64,000 nt of DNA from positions 7,750,001 through 7,814,000 of the forward strand of contig CP053154.1 of NCBI GenBank assembly GCA_014607495.2. Reading direction: 5' to 3'. Positions 10,106-20,700 of the stretch are shown here, piece after piece. A program made the position numbers and the translations under genes. Positions within the stretch are counted from its first letter, which is position 1, and every line of letters starts with the position of its first letter. The notes under the pieces are model-generated. The model was not told the origin of the DNA. It worked only from the letters and a program-made list of their open reading frames with translations, and searched no databases. Origin of the DNA: Carposina sasakii. Taxonomy: Eukaryota; Arthropoda; Insecta; Lepidoptera; Carposinidae.

Positions 10106-11560
10106 TAAGATAGTAAGATTTATATTCATTTTGAAACATGGTCTTAGGTTATTGGAAGTGGAACTTAACATTAGTTCTTATAAGGGTCCCTTCCTTACTG
10201 AGGTGCTATGTTGGTTGGATTGCACCACCTAGTTTCCCATCGAGGTGTCGGCTACAAAAGATTGTCTATATAGGTAGGTTAGTTAATATTCTTATTCTTT
10301 ATTGCATATACACAAACAATATAATTTACAAGATAAAAAAAGAGTTGCATGTACTATGGCAAGTTTATCTCTTCTTTAGTGGTGATTCATAAGAATTATT
10401 CTAAAGGTATCTAAAGGTAGGCACATGATCCAAGGCGCGTGCGTCCATCTTCATTTGTATCTTTTTTAAGGATTAGTCTTGTTGTCTATGTCTATAAAAT
10501 AAATGAATGTGTAGTCTCCTCCTACACTGATTGGCTCCAGGGTTTTAAGAAATAATAATTGAGAAGTTTAATTTGATAAACATTTAATACAGTGACTATA
10601 GAATCAGTCGAATAAGATCCTCCTAGGTACATTATTATAGGTTTATCTATTGCTACAGATAACTTACATTACACCTTAACATGGCAAAGTTTTATTTATT
10701 TTATTGGGTATTACTAAAAAAATCATAAATTAACAATTATTCTTTATCAGTTGGAATTATCACAGATGCTTTGGAGATCTTTTAATCTTATGTGGTAGAT
10801 GTTATTATATAATATTAACTTATATAACATAAATTGATATTGATATTTAACATTAGATGACTATAGGAATAGTATTTCAAGCATATAGTCTATGTGAATG
10901 TAATGTACAATATTTACATAGTGTGGACAATGAATAGGATTCGACTCTAATACTTAATTATAAAGTTTTAACCTGAATACTTATTAATTCACTAATTACT
11001 TTATTTTCATGGAATGAACTCTGTGAGACTAGTTATGAAAAAACTTCGTTTTTCGCTACGATAATAGTATGAAATATGAATTTAATGCTCTTAGCGAAAA
11101 TTTAATCGTTGTCTAGGAACCAATAGTTTAAATAAGGTTCTTGATAACATCAAGTTATTGGATTTGAGTCATATGTTATTAACACATTAGGTTACTAACA
11201 TTTACTTTTTGTGCACTAGTTTCAGAATATAGGTACATGCCACATGTTTGTAGGAAGGTATCTCGCAAATTATTATAATAATAAATATTTGTATTTTCTT
11301 CTCTTATTGCTCTTGGCATGTTATAAATATTGGGAAAAGTTTCTATTTGTTTGTTTTTGTGTTGGCTTAGTATACCTACCTACAAAATTACAGTTACACA
11401 CAAAAATGTTAAAAATATCTACACACCTATCTCAACCACTATATATGATAAAATAGGTATGAGCTTTATGAATAAAGTCACAGTATGTCATAATACGTAA
11501 AAATGGGCTTAAATTACAGAAAAAATTATCATCTACGTAACATATCTTGTATATTTATGA
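10106..11560. other. No gene seen
   Basis: Strongly AT-rich. Short frames are unsupported by composition or splice sites. Confidence 0.4.
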
Positions 11561-11635
11561 ACACTTTTGGAAAACACCCTACTCATCCTACTACCCAATT
11601 TATTCTACGCCGAAGCTAACGAGAATATTTTGAAA

Positions 11636-12994
11636 ATGAACCCAAACAACGAAAAGAAAATCTACACACCAGAAGAGATTAAGAAAATAGCCCCAGGCTA
11701 TAGAGGAAAGCCAGAACGATTCGATCCAGCTAAAGTTGGAAAGAAGCGTGAGCCACCTCAAAAGAAACAGGGCCCGGCAACGCCAAAGGTACCTGCCCCA
11801 ACAGCAACCGACAAAGCTACAAACCCAACTCCACCGAAGAACAGTCCTATGTGGGCTGACTCCGTATTCGGAATTGACGTAGCCGTCAGGGAGCTAGACA
11901 TCAATCAGGAAGTGACTCCAAATTTCGGGAGAGCTCCAGAGATTGTTGAAGAAGTTTTCTCCGCTATTAGTGGAGATGACTCAAATCTTAATAAACAAAT
12001 GACCAAAGGCATGTTGATGTACTACACGACGTCGATGCTATGGGCACGTTTATTAGATATAAAGGCCAAGCGTGGAAACACAAACTTGACCTTCGAGGAA
12101 CTCGAATTCTGCAAAGCAGTCATGCAGCACGAGTACAACATTCCACAACCCATCTATTTGTTCCTAAAAGGAATAGGTGAAGTCAAAGATTCTACAGGTA
12201 AAACTGTACATCTTGCTAATCACGTACTCCCAGTAACAGTAGTACAAGGTGTGGGCGGTTATCACTCAAATGCTATTGACGCAACATCACACAATCTTTA
12301 CGAAGAAATTCCATCTTTAGGAATTTGTGGAGACGTAGTGATGGCAGAAGCATCGGAAGCGGCGCAACCAACGCCAAACTTTCGTGTGTTACCTCCAAGA
12401 ACCAGAGCGACTCGCGCATTGTGCGGTTACTTTGGACCCATTGGTGCTCGCAAAGAGGAAGTACGTATACTATTAAATTCAGTAGGTATACATGCGAATT
12501 CCTTCGATGAAACCATTGGGAAAACAAGGCTAAACATCAACCTACTACAGAAGGTAAGTGATTACTTCGCTGGATGTCCTACATTCCGCAATGAAAAAGT
12601 AAAACTTGATGCTCTGACAATAGAAGGAGATGCAGCCCAACTCATTCGTTCAATACCAACGAGTGAAAACGTGAATCCAAACGCGAAATGGACTGAATTG
12701 GTCATCAGACCGACATCAGCTAACGCGAATGCGACCACGATATTTGGTGCCTCATATGTTATGGGATACCAACTATACAAAGAAGCAGTTGAACAAAGTG
12801 ACGCCAATTGGTGTTGCGTTGAACAAGCTTCATTAATCCAGCCTTGGAACATACCACAAGAATGGATTACAAACAGAAACGAAAGACGAACTCTACCTCC
12901 AGGATTTGGAATTGACAGATTTGTGTCGATATCCGATTCACAGAGAAATAGAACAAACGCAATCGTTCGCAGAATGATTACGAGTCTTCGTTAG
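11636..12994 (+). CDS. Virus structural-protein-like ORF (probable endogenous viral element)
   Basis: A single uninterrupted 452-codon frame runs from ATG 11636 to TAG 12992-12994. The frame is open upstream to a TTG at 11567, but no earlier ATG exists. Residues 1-70 are Lys/Pro-rich and look disordered, with a PGYRGKP motif at 20-26. The remainder looks like a compact globular domain with an alpha-rich part (about 90-180) and conserved-looking blocks such as QHEYNIPQPIYLFLKG and ALCGYFGPIGARKEE. No CCHC knuckle, protease or reverse transcriptase is present, so it is not a retrotransposon gag of the usual kinds. Its length, basic N-terminus and lack of introns fit a capsid or nucleocapsid protein of an insect RNA virus. 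A partiti-like origin is my guess only. It is richer in GC than its flanks and carries no stop or frameshift. Confidence 0.6.
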   Translation: MNPNNEKKIYTPEEIKKIAPGYRGKPERFDPAKVGKKREPPQKKQGPATPKVPAPTATDKATNPTPPKNSPMWADSVFGIDVAVRELDINQEVTPNFGRAPEIVEEVFSAISGDDSNLNKQMTKGMLMYYTTSMLWARLLDIKAKRGNTNLTFEELEFCKAVMQHEYNIPQPIYLFLKGIGEVKDSTGKTVHLANHVLPVTVVQGVGGYHSNAIDATSHNLYEEIPSLGICGDVVMAEASEAAQPTPNFRVLPPRTRATRALCGYFGPIGARKEEVRILLNSVGIHANSFDETIGKTRLNINLLQKVSDYFAGCPTFRNEKVKLDALTIEGDAAQLIRSIPTSENVNPNAKWTELVIRPTSANANATTIFGASYVMGYQLYKEAVEQSDANWCCVEQASLIQPWNIPQEWITNRNERRTLPPGFGIDRFVSISDSQRNRTNAIVRRMITSLR

Positions 12995-13158
12995 TTAAGT
13001 AATAAAATTGACCGCGGCCACGGCGAGCAGCATCGAGGGTACAGTCAAATTTATTAAATATTAAGATTAGTTAACATGAGAAATTTTCTCAAATGTAAAA
13101 TAATTAGTTTTAAATTAAATTAAATTTTCGTTAATTTTTATTTTCATAGTATAATTAG
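12995..13158. other. Spacer between viral-like ORF and retrotransposon
   Basis: AT-rich 3' flank of the viral-like ORF. The retrotransposon joins near 13159, directly after the last in-frame stop at 13156-13158. Confidence 0.5.
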
Positions 13159-14375
13159 CATAGGGCAACAGGCTGTATGAGGACAGCTCCTACTGCAGCT
13201 CTGGAGGCCATGCTAAGCCTACCGCCACTCCATCTGTTTATCAAACAGGAAGCAGCGTCTTCAGCGGTACGCCTCAGGTCCTTAGAACTCTGGAAAGAGA
13301 GCGGTACGGCCCACACAACCATTCTCACGGAGGCCTACGAGGATTTACCGATACTAAGGGCACCCAGCGACAGGATCCCCAAAAAGTGGGTATTTGATAA
13401 AAAATATAAAATCCAGTTGCACGAGAATGACGACTTCGAAGGCCTGAACTTGAATGAACTTAGGATATTCACGGACGGGTCCAAAACAGACTCTGGGACG
13501 GGGTCAGGAGTATTCTCCGAGGACTTGCAGGTCAGAGTCGCCACACCTTTGGGATACTACAACACGGTCTTCCAGGCCGAGTGCTTCGCGATCTCACAGG
13601 CAGCTACAGCCATAATAGCCAGAGAGGTAACTGACCAAGGCATCAGAATCCTCTCGGACAGTAGGGCAGTCCTACAGGCGTTAAACAGCAACACTGTTAC
13701 CTCGGGGCTCGTCTACGACTGCCACCGCCGACTAACAGAGGTATGTAGATACAACCGTCTCACACTGCAGTGGATCAAAGGCCACAGCGGCTCGAGAGGT
13801 AATGACTCTGCGGACGCGCTGGCCAGACAAGGTTCGAACCTTACAGCCATAGGTCCGGAGCCCATCATACCAGCCCCCGCAGGCATCGCCAGGACCTTGC
13901 TGAGAGCTAGGACTGGCGAACAGCATAATGCACACTGGTTCAGTCAAGAGGACTGTCGACAAGCAAAAGAGGCCTTACCTCAAATTTGCGGCCGACTGTC
14001 AAAGAAGCTAATACAGTTGAATAAACCCCAACTGAAACTGATAACCAGTATTATTACAGGTCATGGAGCCTTCAACAAACACCTATCCACATTAGGTGTT
14101 ACAGACAGCCCCCTGTGCAGAGCCTGCATGGAGGAAGAAGAGACAGCCGCCCATCTGCTGCTGCGCTGCAGAGAAGTGGCCCCGTACCGGGCAAAATATC
14201 TCGGCTCTCCAGGCTCGCTTAGCGAGACTTTGGGCAACCTGAAAAGGCTGCTAGGATTCCTGGAGGAGATAGGCTGGCTCGAGTAGAGAGCACACCACCC
14301 TTACGCAAAATAGGCGCACAGACGTCGAGTTGCGGAAACAAGCCCGTTCTACCATACCATACCATACCATACCCT
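13159..14375 (+). mobile_element. 5'-truncated non-LTR retrotransposon: RNase H and zinc knuckle
   Basis: The open frame reads from about 13159 (ATG at 13177) to TAG at 14284-14286. It begins inside the conserved linker RATGCMRTAPTAALEAM, then carries a complete RNase H domain with FTDGSK, AECFAI, SDSRAV, KGHSG and GNDSADALA, so all catalytic acids are present. A C-x2-C-x8-H-x4-C knuckle (CRAC...H...C) follows. The endonuclease and reverse transcriptase are missing through 5' truncation. An (ACCAT)4 tail at 14351-14370 probably marks the 3' end in place of poly(A). The order RNase H then knuckle suits R1/LOA/I-type elements. It has no stops, suggesting a fairly young insertion. Confidence 0.85.
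14351..14373 (+). repeat. (ACCAT)n microsatellite tail
   Basis: Four perfect ACCAT units plus ACC, placed where the upstream LINE fragment should end. Confidence 0.9.
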
Positions 14376-14622
14376 ACTCATCACCTTAGGCATTTATGTA
14401 AAGCAACCTGGTTCTCAAAGGTTCCAAGTCAACTAGATGCCAAAAGAACATTGTTCGTCGTCAGTGTCCTCACTCACAATATACGTATAATACTTGGTCC
14501 TTTGAGTCGGATAGTGGTATCCGCCATCAAAATTTAGTGCTATTTTTTAATTAGGTACCTAAAAGTGCATTAGTTACGCGTACACTATATAGGCATATCT
14601 GTCTCTCTCTGCCGGAGGTAAG

Positions 14623-14708
14623 TCAGTGTTTATGGTGCGGCCCCAAGTTAGCAAGGGGGACACGGTTCCGACGACGGGCGCAGCGCGCACTACACTTTTT
14701 AGAAGATC
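14623..14708 (-). CDS. Insulin-like gene, coding exon 4: C-terminus
   Basis: Acceptor TTTTTCTCTTTCAG|GATC is close to ideal. Entered in phase 1 it reads SSKKCSARCARRRNRVP, then ANLGPHHKH and TGA at 14623-14625. It lies 6.1 kb from exon 3, so an unseen exon or an alternative 3' exon remains possible. An ATTAAA on the minus strand at 14546-14551 could serve for polyadenylation. Confidence 0.6.
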
Positions 14709-17700
14709 CTGAAAGAGAAAAAGATTCCTTAGGAAATCAGTTCTTATGTGTTGAAGGCTCATTTACACGATACCGTTTTCTTGTCTGTTGTCATACAATT
14801 TTATCGAAACAATGCGTGTTATTTTAACAGTTACTTACATTTACATTTTGATAATAATGGCGTATCAATAATTGAATACAATTATTGCTTTTGAACGTAA
14901 GTCCAGATATTTATAAGAAAATGGTAGGTATCTTGTAAATACTTAAGCCTTTATGGTATGTTAGTTTTCAGTTTTACAGGCACAGCACAGTGTTAGGCAT
15001 GTAAAAATACAATAGTAACTAAAAACACTCAATTATCAAATGATCCATGCAAGGAATGGCTTTAAATGCAAGCAGTAGGTAGATTGATTTTCTTTTTCGC
15101 CGTCGAATAATCGACGGCAGTCATCCCCAATACAAGACCAGTTTTTGAAGTCGGAAACGACAATACGCCACCTCAATTTTGTAGGAGATGGAGATGTTCT
15201 ATATTCCCTGAGAGCTTATGTACCGAAAACATGAAAATGTCCATGCGGTTTAAAATGCATGCACATGCGCGTTGGGAAAAGTTCTACAATAGAGAAACTT
15301 TAGTTCCAGGTACATAGTTCTACTTACAGAAATGTATAATCAAATATTGTTTTCTAGGAATTTGGTTTTAATGAACGCATCCGTAACAAGTAGTACCTAG
15401 GTAATACTTATTGATTCGGCGGGAAAAGTTGGATGCACCCTTCCAACTTTTCCCGGTGTAATTTTCTTGTGAAAATCAAATAATATTTGTAAATGACTTG
15501 CTTGTGTTCGTAAAGTGATGTTTTCTGGTAGATAAGTTATATTTTGATTACTTGTTATGTGAATCTAGTGCGTGTGCATGGTTTTATACGCAGGTAAGCT
15601 GAGTAAAACTTTAGCCGGAATACGATCTCTTCATGGGCCCATGTAAGTTGTTTCTGCAATTATTTTTAATTTTGACTAACTTTACACTTGTTCTTGAGGA
15701 TATTCCCGACGTTTCCATTCATCATCATCATTATCATCCATCATAAATTCAGAAATCATTTACTAAAGACAATGGCTGTATGGGCTTAGTTCCCCTTGCC
15801 TTTCCTTCGGGATAAACTAAACAAAAAAAAAAGTAATACTTATTACGGATGCGTGTCAGATTCGGCGGGAAAAGCTGGAAGGGTGCAGGTGTAATTTTCT
15901 TGTGAAAATCAAAAATTGTTTGTAAATGGCTTGCATGTGTCCGTAAAGTGATGTTTTCTAGTAGATTAGTTATATTTTGATTACTTGTGATGTGAATCTA
16001 GTGCGTGTGCATGGTTTTATACGCAGGTAAGCCGAGTAAAACTTTAGCCGGATTACGATCTCTTCATGGGCGCATGTAAGTTGTTTCTGCAATAATTTTT
16101 CATTTTGACTAACTTTACACTTGTTCTTGAGGATTTTCCCGACGTTTCCATTCATCATCATCATTATCATCCATCATAAATTCAGAAATCATTTTACTAA
16201 ACAATGATTACGGCTGTCCCAAAATAAAACACTGAATATGCCATTTTGTGAAAATACTGTTTATCCCAATTTTGGATGTTCTGTGTTAATATCTTCCGTT
16301 TATGGCGTATTCTGTGTTTTTGGACCTTGGTATCTTTGCCATTTTAACCATTTTCAAAAAACGGATTTTTGATTTAGGTAGTAGTTGCACACAGAACATC
16401 CAAAATTGGGATAAACAGTATTTTCACAAAAATGGCATATTCAGTGTTTTATTTTGGGACAGCCGATTAGGCTGTATGGGCTTAGTTCCCCATGCCTTTC
16501 CTTCGGGATAAACTAAAAAAAAAAAAAAAACGGATGCGTGTGATATCCACCCAGGGATTTGGTATCTTCTCCACCAATAAGATTCGGCGGGAAAAGCTGG
16601 AAGGGTGCAGGTGTAATGTGTAAATGGCTTATGTGTCCGTAAAGTGATGTTTTCTGGTAGATAAGTTATATTTTGATTACTTGTGATGTGAATCTAGTGC
16701 GTGTGCATGGTTTTATACGCAGGTAAGCCGAGTAAAACTTTAGCCGGATTACGATCTCTTCATGGGCGCATGTAAGTTGTTTCTGCAATAATTTTTCATT
16801 TTGACTAACTTTACACTTGTTCTTGAGGATTTTCCCGTCGTTTCCATTCATCATCATTGTCATTCATCATAAATTCAGAATACATTTTACTAAGCAATGA
16901 TTAGGCTGTATGGGCTTAGTTCCCCTTGCCTTTCCTTCGGGATAAACTAAAAAAAAAAAAAAAATATATCCACCAATAATATTTATTGGTCCATGAAACT
17001 TGAAAATATGAAGCATGTCAAATATTATACAAGATGATTTTTGATCGACAACGTTCCCGAAAACCACGGAATCTCCTCGTCATGTATGGAAGCATGCCTG
17101 GGAAGTGTCTGGTTTCCAAAATATTAGGGTCCAAAGCTGAGTAAATAGACTGCGTTTTTCTGCATAAATGCACATTGACGCGTGTAGCAAAATTTTTTTA
17201 CGAGAAATAATTAATATTTGTCTCTGAAAAAACTAGCATAAACACTGGACCAATCAAGAAATAAAAAATTCAAAAAAATTTACATGATTTCCCAGCATTT
17301 TTTTTTAGCATAAACTTACTTTTTTCATGTTTAGAGTACGTACCCTTCGTTAAGGGTGGCAACGAAAAAACATCCTGTAGCATAGTAGGTACCTACATCT
17401 CTAGTGGAAATGGAATGGCAGCCCAGGAATTTGGTATCCTTCTTAAGGTAGGTTCCTACGGTCCGTGATATTGCGGACCGACGCGCACAAGCGCGCACCA
17501 CGGATCGTGGGAAATAGAGCGTCCGTGGTAATGCAGACGCGTCCGTCTCGGTGCGCCTGCATCCTTAAGGTGGGTTCCTACGGTCCGTGATATTGCGGAC
17601 CGACGCGCACGAGCGCGCACCACGGACCGTGGGAAACAGAGCGTTGGTAATGCAGACGCGTCCGTCTCGGTGCGTCTAGATCCGATAAATGTAGGCGGAC

Positions 17701-20700
17701 GCGGACCAGCCTGCACCGACACGCACCGTGGGATAGGGTCGTCCGTGGTAATTGCAGACTCCGTGGCGGTGCGCCCGATCCATGGCGAAGGATAGCTCAG
17801 ACGCGGTGCGCGCTCGTGCGTGCTCGTTGTCTATAGGCGACCACATAAAAATTGACGACCATGTCGACGGCTGCATGGATGCAATAGCGATTGTGGTAGT
17901 CTAATGGCATTTTTGAATACTCGTACACTCGTGAATACACTTCTGAATTTTTAGTATTTGCCCAGATATAAAAAATGCTACTTTATTCAAGACCTAATAG
18001 GGAATACTAAACTTTCCCTAATCTTACTTGAGGTAACAGATTACGGTTTTTTGAAGAAAGCTTTTATACACTTCACAACACATTAAAATTACACATTACA
18101 ACTTGCATAAGCCTTTAACAGTAATTTACCTATACAGGGTGTTTGTGACAGCCAGGCAAATATTTATGGCGACTTCAGCATGATTCTAAATTTTCGCAGG
18201 AAAATTCATTTTTCCGGCATATTTTCCACGCGTAGATAATGACTTAAAAACAAAATTTTAACCTATTGATTTTCGAAAAGAAAGTCCCAAAATTTCAAAA
18301 TACTAATGAACCCTATTGGATAGTTGATTTATAAAACAGCAATGTACTGTATCACACAATAACCAAATAAGCTGAAATCAATACAATTACTTTGCGGATA
18401 ATCAAATTAAAAATATTTCCTGGGAGTAATAACACTGTCGTCATAACAATGGTACTTGTTCAGCGTTTCATTCAGTATCACACACACCTTGTATGTATAG
18501 ATTTTTGGTCGTCAACGTTCCCGAAAACTAAATCTCATCATCAATGATTTTTCTCCATGGGAGGCATTAACTACAGTTTTCTGCATTAATGCACATTTGT
18601 AGCAAGATTTTTCACGAGAAATAATTAATATCTGTCTATCAAAAAATTTTATTGGGCACTATAAATTTCGCCCGATCATAAAAAAATTACATCGTTTCCC
18701 AGCTTTTAAACTTACTTAATGATGTATAGACGTACCCTTCGTTAAGGGTGGCAACGAAAAAACATCCCAGGATGTAACAAAAAGGTTATGTTAAGCTATG
18801 TAAATAGCCCACTATAGAGAACCTATCCACGAGAAAATCACATTTTTCCCAATAGTATGGAGAATTTTTGTATCTCAGGAATTTTCATACAATAGCTTAT
18901 AGTCGTGCTTCAAACTATTTCGAGTTCGCTGTACAAAGTATGTACTGTAAACAAACAACTTGTCCCTAGAAATATTATCCTAGTTTTCTTAGACATAAAT
19001 AAAATTGTATGCGTTACAATTCGGAAGTTCAAACATTCACTATGGGTGTGCCCAACACCGGGCCCTACACCCTCCACTTCTGATAATTCATAAGTTCATA
19101 ACTCACTGCACTAACTACAATCGCCAGTGCTCGGGTCTGGTTTCGCGTGGCGATTGTAATTAGTAGTGCCTGTTTTCGCAGTTATGACCAGATACAGTGG
19201 AGGGTGTAGGGCCCGGTGGTGGGCGCATCCATAGTTAAAGCGTGCTACAAAATAAATACCTTCAAGTAGTCCATGGGTTACGATGCCGTACTAAAGTATT
19301 TCAGAGAAAATAGTCCTTATTTCAATAAGGCTGCGTGTTATAACAAAAAAAATACTTTTTTACGAAAGTATTTTCTTTCAGTTAGCGCGATTCTACACCT
19401 TAATAGATATAGCCTAAGGTTTAATTTATCACTACGATACTTGCAACGTAAAGTCTTCCACGTATTTCGGCCCAGACCGCCGACGACCACGGACGGGCAC
19501 GCACCGTGGGATAGCCTCGTCCGTGGTGCGCGTTCGTCCGTAGCCGTCGGCGCGTCCGCGTCCGTCTGCAATATCACGGACCGTAGGAACCCACCTTTAG
19601 GCAGCCTAATGTACTTATTAATTTTTATCAGTATGAATGACATATAAGTAAGTATGTAGTTTGATTTTAACTGGTAAGTATGGTACATAATCTGATAGTG
19701 ATTCGTTCAAGACGTAATTAGTTAGTTTTAATGTAACATTAGTAAACTTGCAAAGCATTAGTAATGAAGGTTAGTGAATCGCCGCTATTTGTTCTCGATT
19801 TCGGCTTTTACGAGTACCTACTAAGTACTTTTTATAAAATGAATATTTTTAATAATAGGTATGTATTACTTTCATAAACGCCCCGACATAGCTAGCTGCC
19901 TACTAATGTAAAATCTTAATATAATAGCCATCGTATCGTTATACTTTGAGGTATGACTCTACCTACATACGAGTATATTGTTGTCAAGTAGACTTTTACG
20001 GCGGACTAATATTCTTAAAAATATCAGTGTTGTAATTTTTTTTAAATAGGTACAGCTGTAAACAGCTTCATAGAATAAAAAAGTTCTCATACGCTTACAA
20101 ACTACCGTACGTACGTAGCAAACTCGTAGCATATGCTACGAGTGCTACGATGCGTAGCGCTGTGCCTGCGCGCATAGTCCCGCGATACTGACTATTTTAA
20201 TTTTATTGAAACAAATATTTATTCGCTGACTATAATAGGCTTTACTAACTCTACTGTAGAGATTCCCTTTTCAGGTGCCAATTAAATGCGATAGTACGAT
20301 ATATAATATAGGTCACGCACGCATAACCATACGAGTATAAGACATTAGCATGAATAAAAATAGCATGTCTATGTAATCTACATAAAGTTCTATAATTACA
20401 AAAAAATCTGATAGCGACATCTGTTCATCTAAGTATGTATTAGAAACAAACCAACATCCACAAATGGACTATGGTTAAAGTTGTACAAGCTTTGAGAATA
20501 TGAATTATGTAAAAATCTTTACAGCCTTAAAAACAAAAAATAAGAGGATCGCGATACGCTAAGCTTTAGTTAAGTATTAACTACCTGAGCTAAGCTTTGC
20601 ACTTGTATCAGTGTACATAGATTAGTGTTAATACGTACTCGTATGCATCGGCGTAGAGCGTGACGCGACCCTTAGGTACCTACTTGTACGTACACTCACC

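Larger units (their letters stand above)
17568..19596. mobile_element. Possible PIF/Harbinger-type element, non-autonomous
   Basis: The left end AGGTGGGTTCCTACGGTCCG and right end CGGACCGTAGGAACCCACCT are inverted copies, each bordered by TTA (17565-17567 and 19597-19599). A 3-bp TTA duplication is the mark of PIF/Harbinger. The interior holds MITEs of other families and no transposase, so either the element is composite or the two ends belong to separate copies. Confidence 0.45.

Noticed and set aside
14574..14762. Minus-strand 62-codon frame
   Set aside because: It is another phase of insulin-gene exon 4 and reads through the acceptor and its pyrimidine tract.
17456..17876. Minus-strand frames of 66-88 codons
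   Set aside because: They fall in tandem ~122-bp repeat units and have no splice or domain support.
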